Source: Selaginella tamariscina
Lineage: Eukaryota; Streptophyta; Lycopodiopsida; Selaginellales; Selaginellaceae
DNA length: 64,000 bases
Direction: 5' to 3'
NCBI GenBank assembly: GCA_003024785.1
Contig: PUQB01000109.1
Span: 334,272-398,271 of the forward strand
A program made the translations under genes and the position numbers. The notes beneath the pieces are model-generated. The model did no database searches. It was not told where the DNA came from and saw nothing but the letters and a program-made list of their open reading frames with translations. Numbering within the stretch: position 1 is the first letter of the stretch; every line of letters starts with the position of its first letter. Shown in pieces: positions 12,545 to 25,329 of the stretch.

Positions 12545-13884
12545 TTACATGTAGCAAATTTAAATTGTTTATAAACATATAAACTAATAATAACATAAAT
12601 TGTAGGGTGGGAAGCCTAGAATCAAAGATGTACCCACACGACAATCATGATGGTATAATTGAAGAGAATTCTAGGGGTTGTGAAACTTTCAATAATTATG
12701 CCAATAATTGTGCCAGAGTGTCAACCTCGAGACCAAAATAATTTAAACTTGGAGGTGATTATTCATAACAAGACTTTGCCTTTGCATCAACAAAAACACA
12801 CTCTCCTTCTATAATTATGAACCATGAGGCAATTGGTGTCAAGCAAACACCATGTATTTGATGTTGATGAACTATAGTTATAGTTGACTCTAGAAAGACC
12901 ATTTCTGACTTGATCAAATTAGATATGAGGAATCTTGTTTGAAGAGGGCATGCACGAAGAGACAACTAAGAGATGCCCAATACACTATTGCAGAGGCAAC
13001 TTATATGATTGGTGAGTAATATTGTTATAAATATATATATTTTAATGATATTGATTAACCTACTTGTATATTTGGTAACCTTGAGTATAATGTTTTCATT
13101 TTTACTTTTGTTTATTTAGGTATCCCTTAGTAGTGCTTTGCCTTTCAGCTTTTATTAAATTGTACATGAAATAATAGATTGTGGACAGGGATTCGTGATG
13201 CCATCCTACAAGCGATTGCGTGGGGAATTACTTAATGTTGTAAGTAAGATACTAATGTTGCAAGTAGTTTATATCGATACATAGTCAATTAAGGTTCTAA
13301 CTATGTTGGATCTCATATAACTAAGATGTAATCTTGTATCCAAAAATATAAGAATACCATGAGACAAGTAAATAAGTTGTTGAGTCAGAAATAAGACTTG
13401 TCTTTCTATATAATAAGATGGTTGGACAGATGTTAATAAGAAACACAATATGAACATAATAATCTCTTGTGGATGAGCGCGGGAGGAGGTGTTTTATAAA
13501 GCAATTCACTTTTTGAAGTAACATATAGGTCAAACCATACAATCACATTCTCACAAACATATATACTTGATTGTGATGTGCAATCCATTATATGTTATAA
13601 CTTATATGTGTGTTTGTATGCTTGTAATTGTGATATTTGTTAGTGTGTTTGCCATTTATGATATATATAACAACCATACTGACAATTGAACATTGAACAT
13701 GTGAAGAGTTAGTGGATGCTATCTCACATGTCATTGACGAGATTAGTCTAAAAAAGATACTTGGGATTATCATGGATAACATTGGTAACACAATAAAAGT
13801 AGAGAGACTATTACTGGCAAAGTACAATATATGGAACCTATGTTGCTAGTGTCATACATTCAATCTAGGGTTGACACTTGGATG
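12545..13884. other. no gene recognised
   Basis: AT-rich, unlike the neighbours on either side. A few weak reading frames of 60-80 codons show no family resemblance or repeated structure. Confidence 0.5.
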
Positions 13885-15529
13885 GATAAACTCAATGCAA
13901 AGAAGTTGGGACGCCCCCATGGAAGAGCGACAGAGGTTGAGGCGGGGCGAGTTGAAGGAAGGGGTACCCAACAAGGAAGCTAGCCCCCCAGCCGCAAGTG
14001 TGGCTAGCTCACAAGGTCACATGGTCCATGAGGGTGGACCACATGCTTAAAGCATGTATTACAAGGTAATGATGGTCGAGTGATGCCAAGGGTAAATTAA
14101 GCAATTAAGGCGCAAAAGTAAATGCGTTAGTCAACTCGAATGACATCATTAGGACTACCATGTCGGTAGCACCCATAATAGGGATGACAAAAGTAACATA
14201 GGGCGCACATTCTGCTCACTCTACAACAGGATTGCTCACCTCCCAACAATGTAGTCCAACACCATAACGACGAAATGGACTAAATGCAACATGTTAGCGT
14301 TTATCCATAAGATCTATGTGCCTTAAGAAGGCCAAGAGAGGATAGCGGAGCTTGTAACACCCAGGTACTCCAAATTTTAAGGATTTGATCGAGTGACTTG
14401 ACATCTGGGAGGTTAGAAAGGGGATGCACTTGCTTGGTTTCTTCAACCTCCCATGGAGAAACCAGACAACCCAACAATTCATCCAAACCACGCTGTTGGA
14501 GATAGAGAAAATCAAACAATTGGGGATCCCATTCAGCTTAGGAGGCAGCGAGTCCAATTATGTGGTTCTAAACTAGTTGGCAGTCGTATTCAAGCTGCCA
14601 AATGACGGCCTAGTACTGGAATAGCTGCCAAAACTCGAGCACCAGTGGTTCCTTGCCAAGAGGAACGAAATGGCACTATCCAAACTCAATATACATGAAG
14701 GAGAGGAGGTGGACAAATTCCTAGCACTCACGACATTCATGTTCATCATGAGAACGGAGAGACACATAGCCACGCAACTAGTGAATGCTTTCTATAGTGC
14801 CTAGGAGGGAGTTGTGGTGGATTGGGCAGACTACCTTCGGCATTATATGATCCCGGTGCTAACCCATGGAATTAACAAGACCCGAAAGGGGACAAGGCGG
14901 AAGCTCTCCACGACCGGCCATATCAACATCATGATCACTTGGTTGATCAACCAAGTTCCAAACCCCATACTGGCACAACTCCAATTGGACACCATAGGAG
15001 AATTGAAGGACGGAGAGCAAGTTGAAACCAGCCAAGCAAACAAGGTGAAGCAGTCAGCAAGGGCAAGAGACGACCCATCCCCAGAATAGGTCAAAGGCAA
15101 GAAACCATGTGAGAAGGAGCGAAGACCCCTGACCACAAAGTCCATACCAGCAGTCCCCATGGCAGTGGGCCCAAAAGTACCATGAAACCGGTGCACCACA
15201 TGGACTGTAAGAAGCGACTAGAAATCCTGCAGGTCCATCACAACCAACCAATTCGGGAGATGAGGAGGAAACACACCGACAACGTGCTTGGTGAGACCTA
15301 TCAGCACTTCCATGCCAATAGGCAATGGCTTCCACGACTCACCTCAAACTCCCCAAGGTCTTCAATCAAATTAGGAAGGTGGTGGCAGTGAACAACAACC
15401 TAGACCTCATGGGTGTGACTAAAGAGCATGATGCCATAGTAGATAAGCTTACAGAATGTTGTTGGGCCGCTCAGAAGGAAACCAAGGATTACACAGAATA
15501 GTTCTTCCAAGAAGTCCATTAGTGGGAGG
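13885..15529 (+). pseudogene. decayed unidentified reading frame, left half
   Basis: GC content rises sharply relative to the flanks, and long plus-strand frames are interrupted by stops (longest about 14640-14803 and 14814-15087). Readable pieces are hydrophilic and rich in K, E and Q. The frame resumes at 28855 after gypsy element A, where a strong coiled coil (E-A-Q-E-K heptads) follows. The whole resembles a structural (gag-like) or plant-specific coiled-coil protein, but I recognise no family. Confidence 0.4.
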
Positions 15530-16028
15530 TGTCAAGCCACGATCCAGGAACAAGGAAGTGAGCAGGGTTCGAGAACAAGGAAGCTTGACTTAGAAGCGGA
15601 CAAGGAGCAGGACAGGGAGCAGGACAGGAACTAGGAACCAGGAACAAAAACAGAGCAAGAGGCAAGGAGCAAGACAAGACAAGAACAAGACAAGACAAGA
15701 TTAATCGTAAAAAGACTAGTGTTGATAGTAACTGATTGTACAATAATTAGGTCGGAGCTTTTATACTCACAACTCCAAGCTAATCTAGTCATGAGCTAAA
15801 AATAGTGACCCTTATCCTCTAGGCATATCCTGTAGTATATCATGTAGGTATATCCTATAGGAATATCCTATAGGAATATCCTACAGGCATATCCTGTAGG
15901 CATATCCTAAGGCATATCCTATAGGTATATCCTATAGGCATATCCTGTAGGAATATCCTACAGGCATATCCTGTAGGTATATCCTATAACCCGTATCTGT
16001 ATCCTGCATCCTGTATCGGGTCGTGACA
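15530..16028 (-). repeat. 3' LTR of gypsy element A
   Basis: 499 bp. It contains a palindromic minisatellite (about 15822-16000), a TATA box, and on the plus strand the complement 'ttgatagtaactgatt' of the presumed RNA 5' end. It is 38 bp longer than its partner, mainly from repeat-number differences. Confidence 0.9.
15822..16000. repeat. palindromic ~15-bp minisatellite in LTR A
   Basis: About twelve units of the type 'gcatatcctgtagg' / 'tatatcctatagg', many self-complementary around 'cctatagg'. The homologous array in the other LTR is 28678-28800, and a diverged version lies at 58155-58275 in element C. Confidence 0.85.
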
Positions 16029-17975
16029 GCACCTCCTCCCTAAGGACGAGTTCCACGAGTCTTGGGACCTGGTTTAGCAGGATAACGCCGATGGAAAGCA
16101 GCAACTTTGGAAGAAGCATGGAGTAAGTTGGATGCAGGTTCCCAAGTGCGATCGGTAGGCAAATAACCTTTCCAATCCACCAAGTATTGAAGTTGGCGGC
16201 GATGAAGACGAGAATCAAGGATGGCTGCAACTTCGTACTCAGGTTCACCTCAATGACCACAGGAGGGGGAGGAGAAGAAGCACGACCAGGAAGAGAAGAA
16301 GGATGATACGGCTCCAACAAAGAGGTGTGAAACACAGGATGAAGTTTCACCGTAGATGGTAACTCGAGTCGGAAAGCTACAGGATTGACCTCAACCGCAA
16401 TCTGTAAGGGCCCAATCGTTGAAAATCCAACTTAGAAGAAGGCATGTTGGTGCGAATATGCCGACGAAAAGCCACACAGATCACCAATCTTGTATGTAGG
16501 TGCCGGTTGACGATGAGCATCAACATGATGCTTGTACCGTTCCTGTGCCTGCTGAAGATGAACCGGAGATCCTCATGTACCTGACAAAGATGCTGAAGAC
16601 ATCCTGTATTGCAGAGCGGAAGAAGGAGAAGCAGGAGGAGCAAAGTCAAAACGTGGATGGTAACCTGTAAGAGCAAAGAAAGGTGTCTGGCCTGTAAATG
16701 CATGAACAGAGTTGTTGTTGGCAAAACTCCACCATTGGAAGAAGGTCCAACCAGTTGTTTGTTGGTAACTGATGAAGCAGTGAAGATATTGCTCCAAGGT
16801 CTTAATCGTGCTTTCTGACTGCCCATTAGTTTGTGAATGGTATCCTGAAGAAAGGTCCGCTTTAACTTATAGACTCTGGAGAAGTTCTCACTAAAACTTG
16901 GACATGAATTGTGGGCCTCGATCAGAAACAATGTTCTCAGGAAGACCATGGTGTCGGAATACTTTGCGGATCACCAACTTAGCGGTTGTTGGCCTGTAGC
17001 AGTATTGTGACATGGTAGGAAATAAGCCTATTTGGTGAAACGGTCAACCACCAAAGAACTACATCAAATCCACGAGAGGAGGAAGATCTGTGAGGAAATC
17101 TATAGAAATGGATCTCCAAGGAGTAGAAGGAACAGGAAGAGGACGAAGAAGACCAGAGGGCGCGTGACGAGGCATCTTCGACCTATTGCAGGTGTCACAA
17201 CTCCATACAAAACTTCATCAAAACCTCGCAACCCAGGCCACCATAATTGTGAGTCACCAACTCAATTGTCTTAGCCACACCAAAATGTCCTGTAGCCGGG
17301 GTATCATGACAATCCTGTACCACATGAGTTCTGTAAACACCAATGTACAGGAGACCTTTTCTCGGTACAGAAGTCCATCCTGTATGGCAAACAACTTGTA
17401 GTCTGTACGGGAACTGGAGGAAGAGGAACTTGCGATGTCAGGACTAATGTGTAAAAACACATTCCTTGCCAAGTCATCTGTAACCAACTGCAAACGGAGT
17501 CTTGTAGGAGTGTGGAATCTGCTAGAGTTTGATGAACTTGTAGTGCTGCAAGCCGAAGTCAATCAGGACCCAACAACACTTGCTTTTGATAGTCATATGC
17601 AGGATCGCTCAGGATCGGTGCAAGGTAAGAGCGCCTAGACAATGCATCTGCTTGCCATTTCGAAAACCAGGCCTGTAGATGATGACGAAATCAAAACGTG
17701 ATAGGAACTCCACTCACCTAGCCTGTCACTGACTGAGAACTCGAGCCGTTTGAAAATACTCCAGGTTCTTGTGATCCATAAGAATTGTACAGGATGCGCA
17801 ACACCTTCTAGGAAATGCCGCCACTCCTCGAACGAATCCACAATGGCCTTGAGTTTCCTTGTCATGAATCTCATAATTCTCCGTTGAAAGGAACTTACGA
17901 GAGTGAAAAGCTATAGGATGAAGCAACTTGTCTTCTCCAACTTGTGATAGGACAGATCCTACTGCAAAATTCAAG
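16029..17975 (-). pseudogene. element A: RNase H, integrase and chromodomain
   Basis: Reads from 17975 down to the stop at about 16043. RNase H has '[20 protein letters not shown]' and 'HDKE'. A zinc-finger/integrase region lies at 17562-16380 and needs several frame changes. Then comes the gypsy hallmark 'HPVFHTSLLEPYHPS'. A chromodomain follows at about 16210-16075, seen as '[20 protein letters not shown]' then '[19 protein letters not shown]'. Chromodomains direct integration to particular chromatin. RNase H begins exactly where element B interrupts. Confidence 0.85.
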
Positions 17976-17980
17976 CATCT

Positions 17981-18951
17981 TGTCAGAGTTTTTTACCTGG
18001 TGCCACAAAGGCGGCTTGCCAGGTGCCAACCCTGGAATCCCTCTCTGGAAACCCCACGGAATCTGGTAAAATAACCCATATTAGGAACCCAAGCCTTAAA
18101 ATCAAACCCTAACTACTAAGTCCACGAATGAGACTCACCTTGTGAATCAGGATACACGGACTAGCCGAGCCTTAGGTGTCATTCCTAGCTTGGCGTGGTT
18201 GAGGCGGCCAGCAAGGCCTCAACCACTAGTTTTGCGGAACGTGAACTCGGGCAATGCTTTGAGCTTGCGAGCAGGTTTTCGGACCAAGGAATCTGACTAA
18301 CTCCTTGGAAGTGACGTGCCCTATCTCAAAGGCAAGATCCTGCCAACGATAAGGATAGTCTAACCCTAGGGTGGGTTGTACCCCTGTCGTGTGGAAGTTT
18401 GGGCGGCACAACGGAGGGTTGCACCTTGACGACACAAGCTTAGCTTGCACCGGTAGGAGGTTAACGAGCTCTCTTTTGAACCCAGGAAGCCTCACTACAT
18501 ATACTCTACCTTATTTATGTGACGGACCCCCCCCCCCTGTTTACCTAAGTGAGTAAGTGGGCTGGCACGGAAATGCCAGCCCTTAGAGAAAATGGTTGTC
18601 CTAACCTAATCCTAAACCTAACCCCTAGGGGGGGGTTTAGGACGTGGGGTTAGGGCAACCCTAGGGTTAGGTCAACCCTAGGGGTGTCCCTAACCCTTAT
18701 TTTGACAAGCTATAATTTGCGAAGAACCCTAACCTGGAACGTCAAAACGGGGAGGGTTCTCTAAATGGAAGTGCTAGCTTCGCCTAGAGTTTCTTGCAAA
18801 TACCTAACGACACCCGGCCGGACCATCACTAGATACCCAAGTGCACTATGCGGGCCTGTTTCTTCTACATCTAGGGTTCGTCACATAATCCAGTAGGTAA
18901 CAACAGTCAAACCCCAAAGTAAAGGGTCGAGTCATAGTAAAAACTATGACA
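17981..18951 (-). repeat. 3' LTR of gypsy element B
   Basis: 971 bp with ends TGTCATAG..CTCTGACA on the minus strand. It contains a C-rich homopolymer and telomere-like CCCTAA-type repeats at about 18600-18696. Confidence 0.9.
18600..18696. repeat. telomere-like repeats inside LTR B
   Basis: Variants of 'cctaaac', 'ccctagg' and 'gggtttagg' on both strands within 100 bp, able to fold back on itself. The same block is at about 24939-25039 in the other LTR. Confidence 0.8.
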
Positions 18952-19328
18952 CACTCCCCGCCTTTGAAAATGTCAACGTCCTCGTTGACGTCTAACTCCA
19001 AGACTAGACTAGGTTAGGAAAAATTAACTGAAAACTAACGCTAATCACTCTATGCGGAGTCAGCAAAAAGTTCACAAGTTTTATTACCCCCTTGCATTAC
19101 GCGAAGCCAAATACTTCAGAACCGTCGTTCACTGAGTGAGAACTCAGCTGCCGGAGGTACCACCTGCGACAAGAAGTCATTTGGAGACCTTTTGCACGTC
19201 TGCAAAGTCTGTCACCCGACACAGACAACAAGTTAGTTAATTTCTTTTAGTTAACTAGAATTTATATCGGAGGCCTCTAGTTAATGTTGTCTGTCGGCCC
19301 CTAGGTTAAGAAGAAATAACTTTATTCC

Positions 19329-22300
19329 TTAATTAGTTTGAGACCTTGCCTCAAACTCATTCACCAACTCCATCGCGTTTTGTAGATTCTCCAATGGTTC
19401 CCATGTCGATTCGCACGCCGGATAGCCTTTCCATTTGACGAGATACTCAAACTTACGTTTTCGCGGTCCATAAACCTTCCTTTTGCCCAATATGGATTCG
19501 ACTTCGTACTCCGTACCTTCATGAACCAGCTCAGGGGCGGACGTAAGTTTTCATATCTTTGCGGATGTTTCTCATCTTTGTGGAATGGCTCGAGCAAATT
19601 GACATGAAACACATTGTGTATTGTTCCCAACTCTGGAGGAAGATCCAACTCATAAGCCACTTTCCCTACTTGCTTCACCACCTTGTATGGACCTATGTAG
19701 TGCGATAGAAACTTCCTCGAAAGAGTCGTTGGAACCTTCAGGTTTTTGGTACTCAACAATACCATATCCCCAACCTGATACTCTACATCCCGCCGATGCT
19801 TATCGTACTGCTGACGATACCTTTCCTGTGCTGCAGCCATCGCTTGACGAGCAGCTTCCCATGTTCGATACAATTGTCCCGTGAACTCTGCTACAGATGG
19901 AACTCGATTGCTATCGTCTTTCGGTAACACCATACTCTGAGGAATACCACCCTTATTCCCAGTTAACACTTCCATCGGGCTACATCCGATTGCAGTGTGT
20001 GTCGAGTTATTGTAACATATCTCAGCCATATCCAAGTGTTCAGCCCAATCAAGTTGATCACCTTGAACATAGCATCTGATAGTCCTCGACTTGTCGGTTC
20101 ACTCTCTCCGTTTGACCATCAGTTTGCGGATGGTAGCTGTACTGAACTTGAGCATCGTACCAAACTGCTTAAACAACGTTCCCCAAAACTTCCCGTAAAC
20201 GAGGATCCCATCTGAGATCATGTTTCCGGTAGCCGCGCACTCTTATGACTTCGTGGAAGAACAACTTCGCTGCTTGAATTGCATTCACTGTCTCTACAGT
20301 TGGAATGAAATGAGCAACCTTTGAAAACCGATCGACTACCACCATGAGCGCATTAAAACCACAAGATTTTGGCAATCCCATGATAAAGTCCAAAGTAACA
20401 CTTTGAAATGGCCGCTCTGGAATCGGTATACACTGCAACTTCCCAGCTCGTTTTTGCGATCGGCTCTTCTTGTTGACATGTGGGGCATGTCTTGACATAC
20501 TTGGCAACATCATCTATCATACCCGGCCAATAGAATCCCTGTTTCAACAAAGCCAACGTCTTATGCCTTCCACCATGTCCTGCCAAAGGAACGTCGTGAT
20601 GCTCTCTTAACAGCCTCTCCCTCCATGTCCCTTCTGGAACATAGAGTCTCTTTTCTTTATAATAAAGAACTCCATCTCGTACCGCAAAATGCGCCTGTTT
20701 GAGTGCATCCATTCGACTTTCTATTCCTGCTGGAATATTACCATCTCTTTAACTGATGAACTTGTTTCCTCTTTGCCACCAGGCTCAAAGCCTCCTTAGC
20801 AAACTTGTCCTGAGGATACGCCGTCACAAATTCATCCACCAAAGTTGACACGGGTGTTGACATAATCCAAGATGGCCCTTCTACTGAGTGCATCAGCTAC
20901 CACATTGTCCTTTCCCGCTTTATGTTTATTTCAGGCTGAAATCGTGCCAACCTTCTGCTGCCATCTGCATACTTTGGCGATAGCTTCGGCTGCGTTTCAA
21001 AATACCTTAGAGTTACACTATCTGTCCAAACCACAGTACCATGACTTGGAAGATAATGACGCCAATACTCCAAGGAAGCAACAATAGCATACATCTCCTT
21101 TTCGTGAGTAGGCCATCGAGTTTGCGCGGCATCTAACTTCTTCGAGAAAAAGGACACTGGATGTCCTTTCTGTTGCAATACACCACCAATTGCAAAGTCG
21201 GAAGCGTCACATTCTACTTCAAAGGGATCTTCAAAGATGGGCAACTGCAAAACTGGCTCAGAAGAGATAGCCTCTTTGAGTTTGACGAACGCACGTTGGC
21301 ACTCTGGAGTCCAATGCCATGGAATGTTTTCGTAAGATCTGTCAATGGGGCCGCTATTTCCGAGTAACCCTTTATGAATCTTCGGTAATACCCTGTCAGA
21401 CCAAGAAATGATCTAACTTCATGCACGTCTTTTAAGTCATCCACTCAGTAATAGCTTGAATTTTCTTTGGGTCCATGGCAACCTCCCCACCTGAGATCAA
21501 GTGTCCCAAGAAATCTATCTTGGTTTGACCAAATGCGCACTTGCTTTCTTTAGCATACAACTGGTTCTCTCTCAACCTCTGAAACACTTTTTCTAAGTGT
21601 TCCACATGTTCCTCAATTGTCGAACTGAAAATCAGAATGTCATCAATATACACCACTACGAACTCTCTAGATAGTCTCTAAACACATCATCCATCATTGT
21701 GCAAAAAGTTGCTGGAGCATTACACAACTCGAATGGTAAGACTAGAAATTCAAATGACCATAACGTATTCGAAAAAGGTCTTCTCAATGTCATTCTCTGC
21801 TACCCGAATCTGATGGTACAAGTCTATTCTTGAAAAATACTTTGCTTTGATAGCCTATCAAATAAGTTGTCCACCCGTGGAAGAGGATATTATTTTGATA
21901 TTATCGCGTTCAGCGCTCGATAGTCCACACACATTCGCATTGTACCATCCTTTTTCATTACAACAAGATAGTGCACCATACGGCGATCGACTAGGTTGAA
22001 TGTGTCCTCGACAATCAATTCGTCAGCTGTCTCTTCAATTCTACTAACTCTTGAGGATTCAACCGATATGGGGCTCTTGCCGGTGGAGACGAACCTGGCA
22101 AAATCTCTATCTGTGGTCCACAACTCGACGTGGAGGTAACTCAGGCGGCAAGTCTTCTGGCAACACATCCTTAAACATGTTCAAGACTTCCAAAATAGGT
22201 TCAGGAACAGATTCTTGACCATCTCCTATTTTGACTTCACCAGTATCCAAAACCATTGCAAGAAACACACGTTCCCGATGTCTAACTGCCTTACGCAACT

Positions 22301-23994
22301 GAGTTAAGGTAAGGAACATAGGATTCCAATCCTTATCAGTTAGCGTTTCCATTTTGAGCGTGGTTTTCTAATGCTCTTTATCTGCTGCAAGCGTGATTCG
22401 ATTATCTCCGGAACCCCTCATTTCGATTACATGTTTATGGAACCATTCCATACCCAAACAAAGTCAAACCCCGTCATATTCAAGACAACTAAGTCTAGCT
22501 TAGCCTTCCAATCTTTGATTTGGACAGGAACTGCCCTTGCTATATTATTAGTATTTTGAGAACCTTTGCCAAAATTGATCTTTATTTCACACATCTTTAT
22601 TACATCCAAATTCAATCGACGAGCTAGACTAGTCGATATGAAGTTGTATGTTGCTCCAGTATCGATCATCATTCGGACTCGGTCCCCTCGTATCCTTCCT
22701 GTCAAATATAGCAAAGGGTCAGTTTTGTCTTGAATAGCGAATAAGGCAGGTTGTGTCTGGCACAACATTACCTCTTCTGACTCATCTTCCGGATCTTCAA
22801 GCGTTTCTGGTTCAGCAACTTCCTCTTCTACCATCGCCTTGAAATGTCCTGATTGTTGTGAGGGTGCCTGACACTCTTTAGCAAAATGACCAGGCTTGTT
22901 ACAATTATAACATTTCCACCCCGCCTGCGGAACGCGGGGGAGCAGACTTTGGAGCCGATCCTTTGGCCTGCTGAGGAGGTGGTAACGCCAATGGTTTCCG
23001 AAATCCGGTGGGTCTTGATGTGTCCGAAAACTTGGAACTGCCGACAAAGGGACTTGCACTTCGAATTGATGGCGATTGATCTGGTCGCCTATCAAACCTT
23101 CTGAACCCAGACTTTGGAGGAAACTCCTTGGTTTAGGTTTTGCTTCCTCCCCTTTGTACAAGTCTTCTAACGACATGCCATAAGCAACCTTTTGAGCTGC
23201 CTCTTGACATTCCCGATAGCTTGTGGCTTGTACCTTAAGATTTCTCTTCGCGTTTTCTCATTCAAGCTAGCCATGAAGCAACTTCGAGCTTCATCATCGC
23301 TCATATTTGGCACCAATCGCCGTACACTTTCGAATCGATAAACGTGGTCCATAGGACTTCCCCGAACTCCCTGTTGACAAAGTGCCAGGTCAGCACGCAA
23401 TCGCAAACCGAGATCATCCGGCATATACTGCTTTTTGATCTCCTTTTTCATGTGCTTCCAGCTGTTTCGGTATCCACGTTCACCTTCAACAATTCGCCAC
23501 CAAGTCTTAGCTTCTTCTTTAAGAAACTGCTTGGCACATGCAACCTTTTCTGTCTTTCTCACGGAAGCAGCCTCGAAATAGCTTTCCATATCATACAACC
23601 AGTCATCCAAAACCTTGTAATCCTTTGAACCCATGAAATTCGAAGGCTTTACCGGTTTGAATTTACTGGGACCTCCACCACTACTTCCGTCGAAGAATCT
23701 GATTCAGAGGAACCTGACTCTGAGTCATGCTTCTTCTTCTTTTTCCGTGTGTCTGGTTGCGGAACATCTGGCACTGCAGTATTCGTGGAATCCGAACGGC
23801 AACATTATCGATTCGGTCGTTCAACCCAAAACATCCCCTCGAAGTTCGTTTAGGGCATCCATCATTATTTCTCGCCAACCAGGTCGTTGTCTAACTCTAG
23901 GGGGTCGACCTGGATCAGCCTCATCCATCTCCTCATTTTGAGCCTCTGCGACAGCCCTCTCTGCCTCAGGCTCTGGTTGCTTTCTTTTGCTCAT
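19329..23994 (-). pseudogene. element B gag-pol polyprotein with chromodomain
   Basis: Likely ATG at 23994 ('MSKRKQPEPEAERAV'), stop at 19329-19331. Order: gag with 'WRIVEGERGYRNSWKHMKKE' (about 23634-23170), CCHC zinc knuckle 'CYNCNKPGHFAKEC' (about 22915-22870), aspartic protease 'MMIDTGATYNFIS' (about 22670), reverse transcriptase with 'MCVDYRALNAI' and the catalytic box 'VYIDDILIFSS' (about 21655), RNase H '[14 protein letters not shown]' (about 21215) and 'DSVTLRYF', H2C2 finger 'HHDVPLAGHGGRHKT..CPTCQQ' (about 20600-20470), integrase, 'NVFHVNLLEPFH', then a chromodomain ending '..FEARSQTN'. About eight frame changes are needed, so there is no intact polyprotein. Confidence 0.9.
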
Positions 23995-24300
23995 CGTATT
24001 GAACCCTAGTTTCAACACTCGGAGAATATGCTTGGAATATTCCCAATGTGAAATTGGAAACACCCTGCACAGGTTGTACACCCACACACATCAGCTTAAA
24101 CTAGCATAAGACTTTCGGACATACCTAGAATCTCACGCCGACTCACTGAGCAAGTGTTCTCCGAAGTTTGACAACTCACAGGATCAAACTCTCTGCGCAG
24201 AATACAGACATGTCAACCAAAGCAATAGAGTATATCAAGAATTTAGAGTTATCTAAACATTGAAACACTGACTTAAGGCAGTCCTACTGACCGCAGAGAA

Positions 24301-24315
24301 CTTGCTCCGATACCA
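24301..24315 (-). promoter_or_regulatory. primer binding site of element B (initiator tRNA-Met type)
   Basis: Minus strand 'TGGTATCGGAGCAAG', two bases after the 5' LTR. It differs at two positions from the usual plant retrotransposon site complementary to initiator tRNA-Met. Confidence 0.85.
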
Positions 24316-24317
24316 AT

Positions 24318-25286
24318 TGTCAGAGTTTTTACCTGGTGCCACAAAGGCGGCTTGCCAGGTGCCAACCCTGGAATCCCCTCTCTGGAAACCCCACGGAATC
24401 TGGTAAAGTAACCCGTATTAGGAACCCAAGCCTTAGGAACTCAAACCCTAACTGACTAAGTCCACGAACGAGACTCACCTTGTGAATCAGGATACACGGA
24501 CTAGCCGAGCTTTAGGTGTCGTTCCTAGCTTGGCGTGGTTGAGGCGGCCGGAGCAAGGCCTCAACCACTAGTTTGCGGAACGTGAACTCGGGCAATGCCT
24601 TTGAGCTTGCGAGCAGGTTTTCGGACCAAGGAATCTGACTAACTCCTTGGAAGTGACGTGCCCTATCTCAAAGGCAAGATCCTGCCAACGATAAGGATAG
24701 TCTAACCCTAGGGTGGGTTGTACCCCTGTCGTGTGGAAGTTTGGGCGGCACAACGGAGGGTTGCACCTTGACGACACAAGCTTAGCTTGCACCGGTAGGA
24801 GGTTAACGAGCTCTCTTTTGAACCCAGGAAGCCTCACTACATATACTCTACCTTATTTATGTGACGGACCCCCCCCCCCTGTTTACCTAATGAGTAAGTG
24901 GGCTGGCACGGAAATGCCAGCCCTTAGAGAAAATGGTTGTCCTAACCTAATCCTAAACCTAACCCCTAGGGGGGGGTTTAGGACGTGGGGTTAGGGCAAC
25001 CCTAGGGTTAGGTCAACCCTAGGGGTGTCCCTAACCCTTATTTTGACAAGCTATAATTTGCAAAGAACCCTAACCTGGAACGTCAAAACGGGGGAGGGTT
25101 CTCTAAATGGAAGTGCTAGCTTCGCCTAGAGTTTCTTGCAAATACCTAACGACACCCGGACTAGACCATACCCAAGTGCACTATGCGGGCCTGTTTCTTC
25201 TACATCTAGGGTTCGTCACATAATCCAGTAGGTAACAACAGTCAAACCCCAAAGTAAAGGGTCGAGTCATAGTAAAAACTATGACA
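24318..25286 (-). repeat. 5' LTR of gypsy element B
   Basis: 969 bp, partner of 17981-18951. Differences are scattered substitutions and short indels, several in homopolymers. Confidence 0.9.
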
Positions 25287-25329
25287 CATTTGCTTTAACG
25301 AAGAAGAGATGAGAAGGATCAGGATATGC

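Larger units (their letters stand above)
17981..25286 (-). mobile_element. Ty3/gypsy chromovirus B, nested in element A
   Basis: LTRs 17981-18951 and 24318-25286 are about 970 bp and nearly identical (a modest number of substitutions plus short indels), so this is the younger insertion. Target duplication 'catct' (17976-17980) / 'cattt' (25287-25291). The PBS follows the 5' LTR after a 2-base spacer. The polypurine tract 'AAAGGCGGGGAGTG' precedes the 3' LTR. All gypsy domains are present in the same orientation as A, with frameshifts. Confidence 0.92.
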
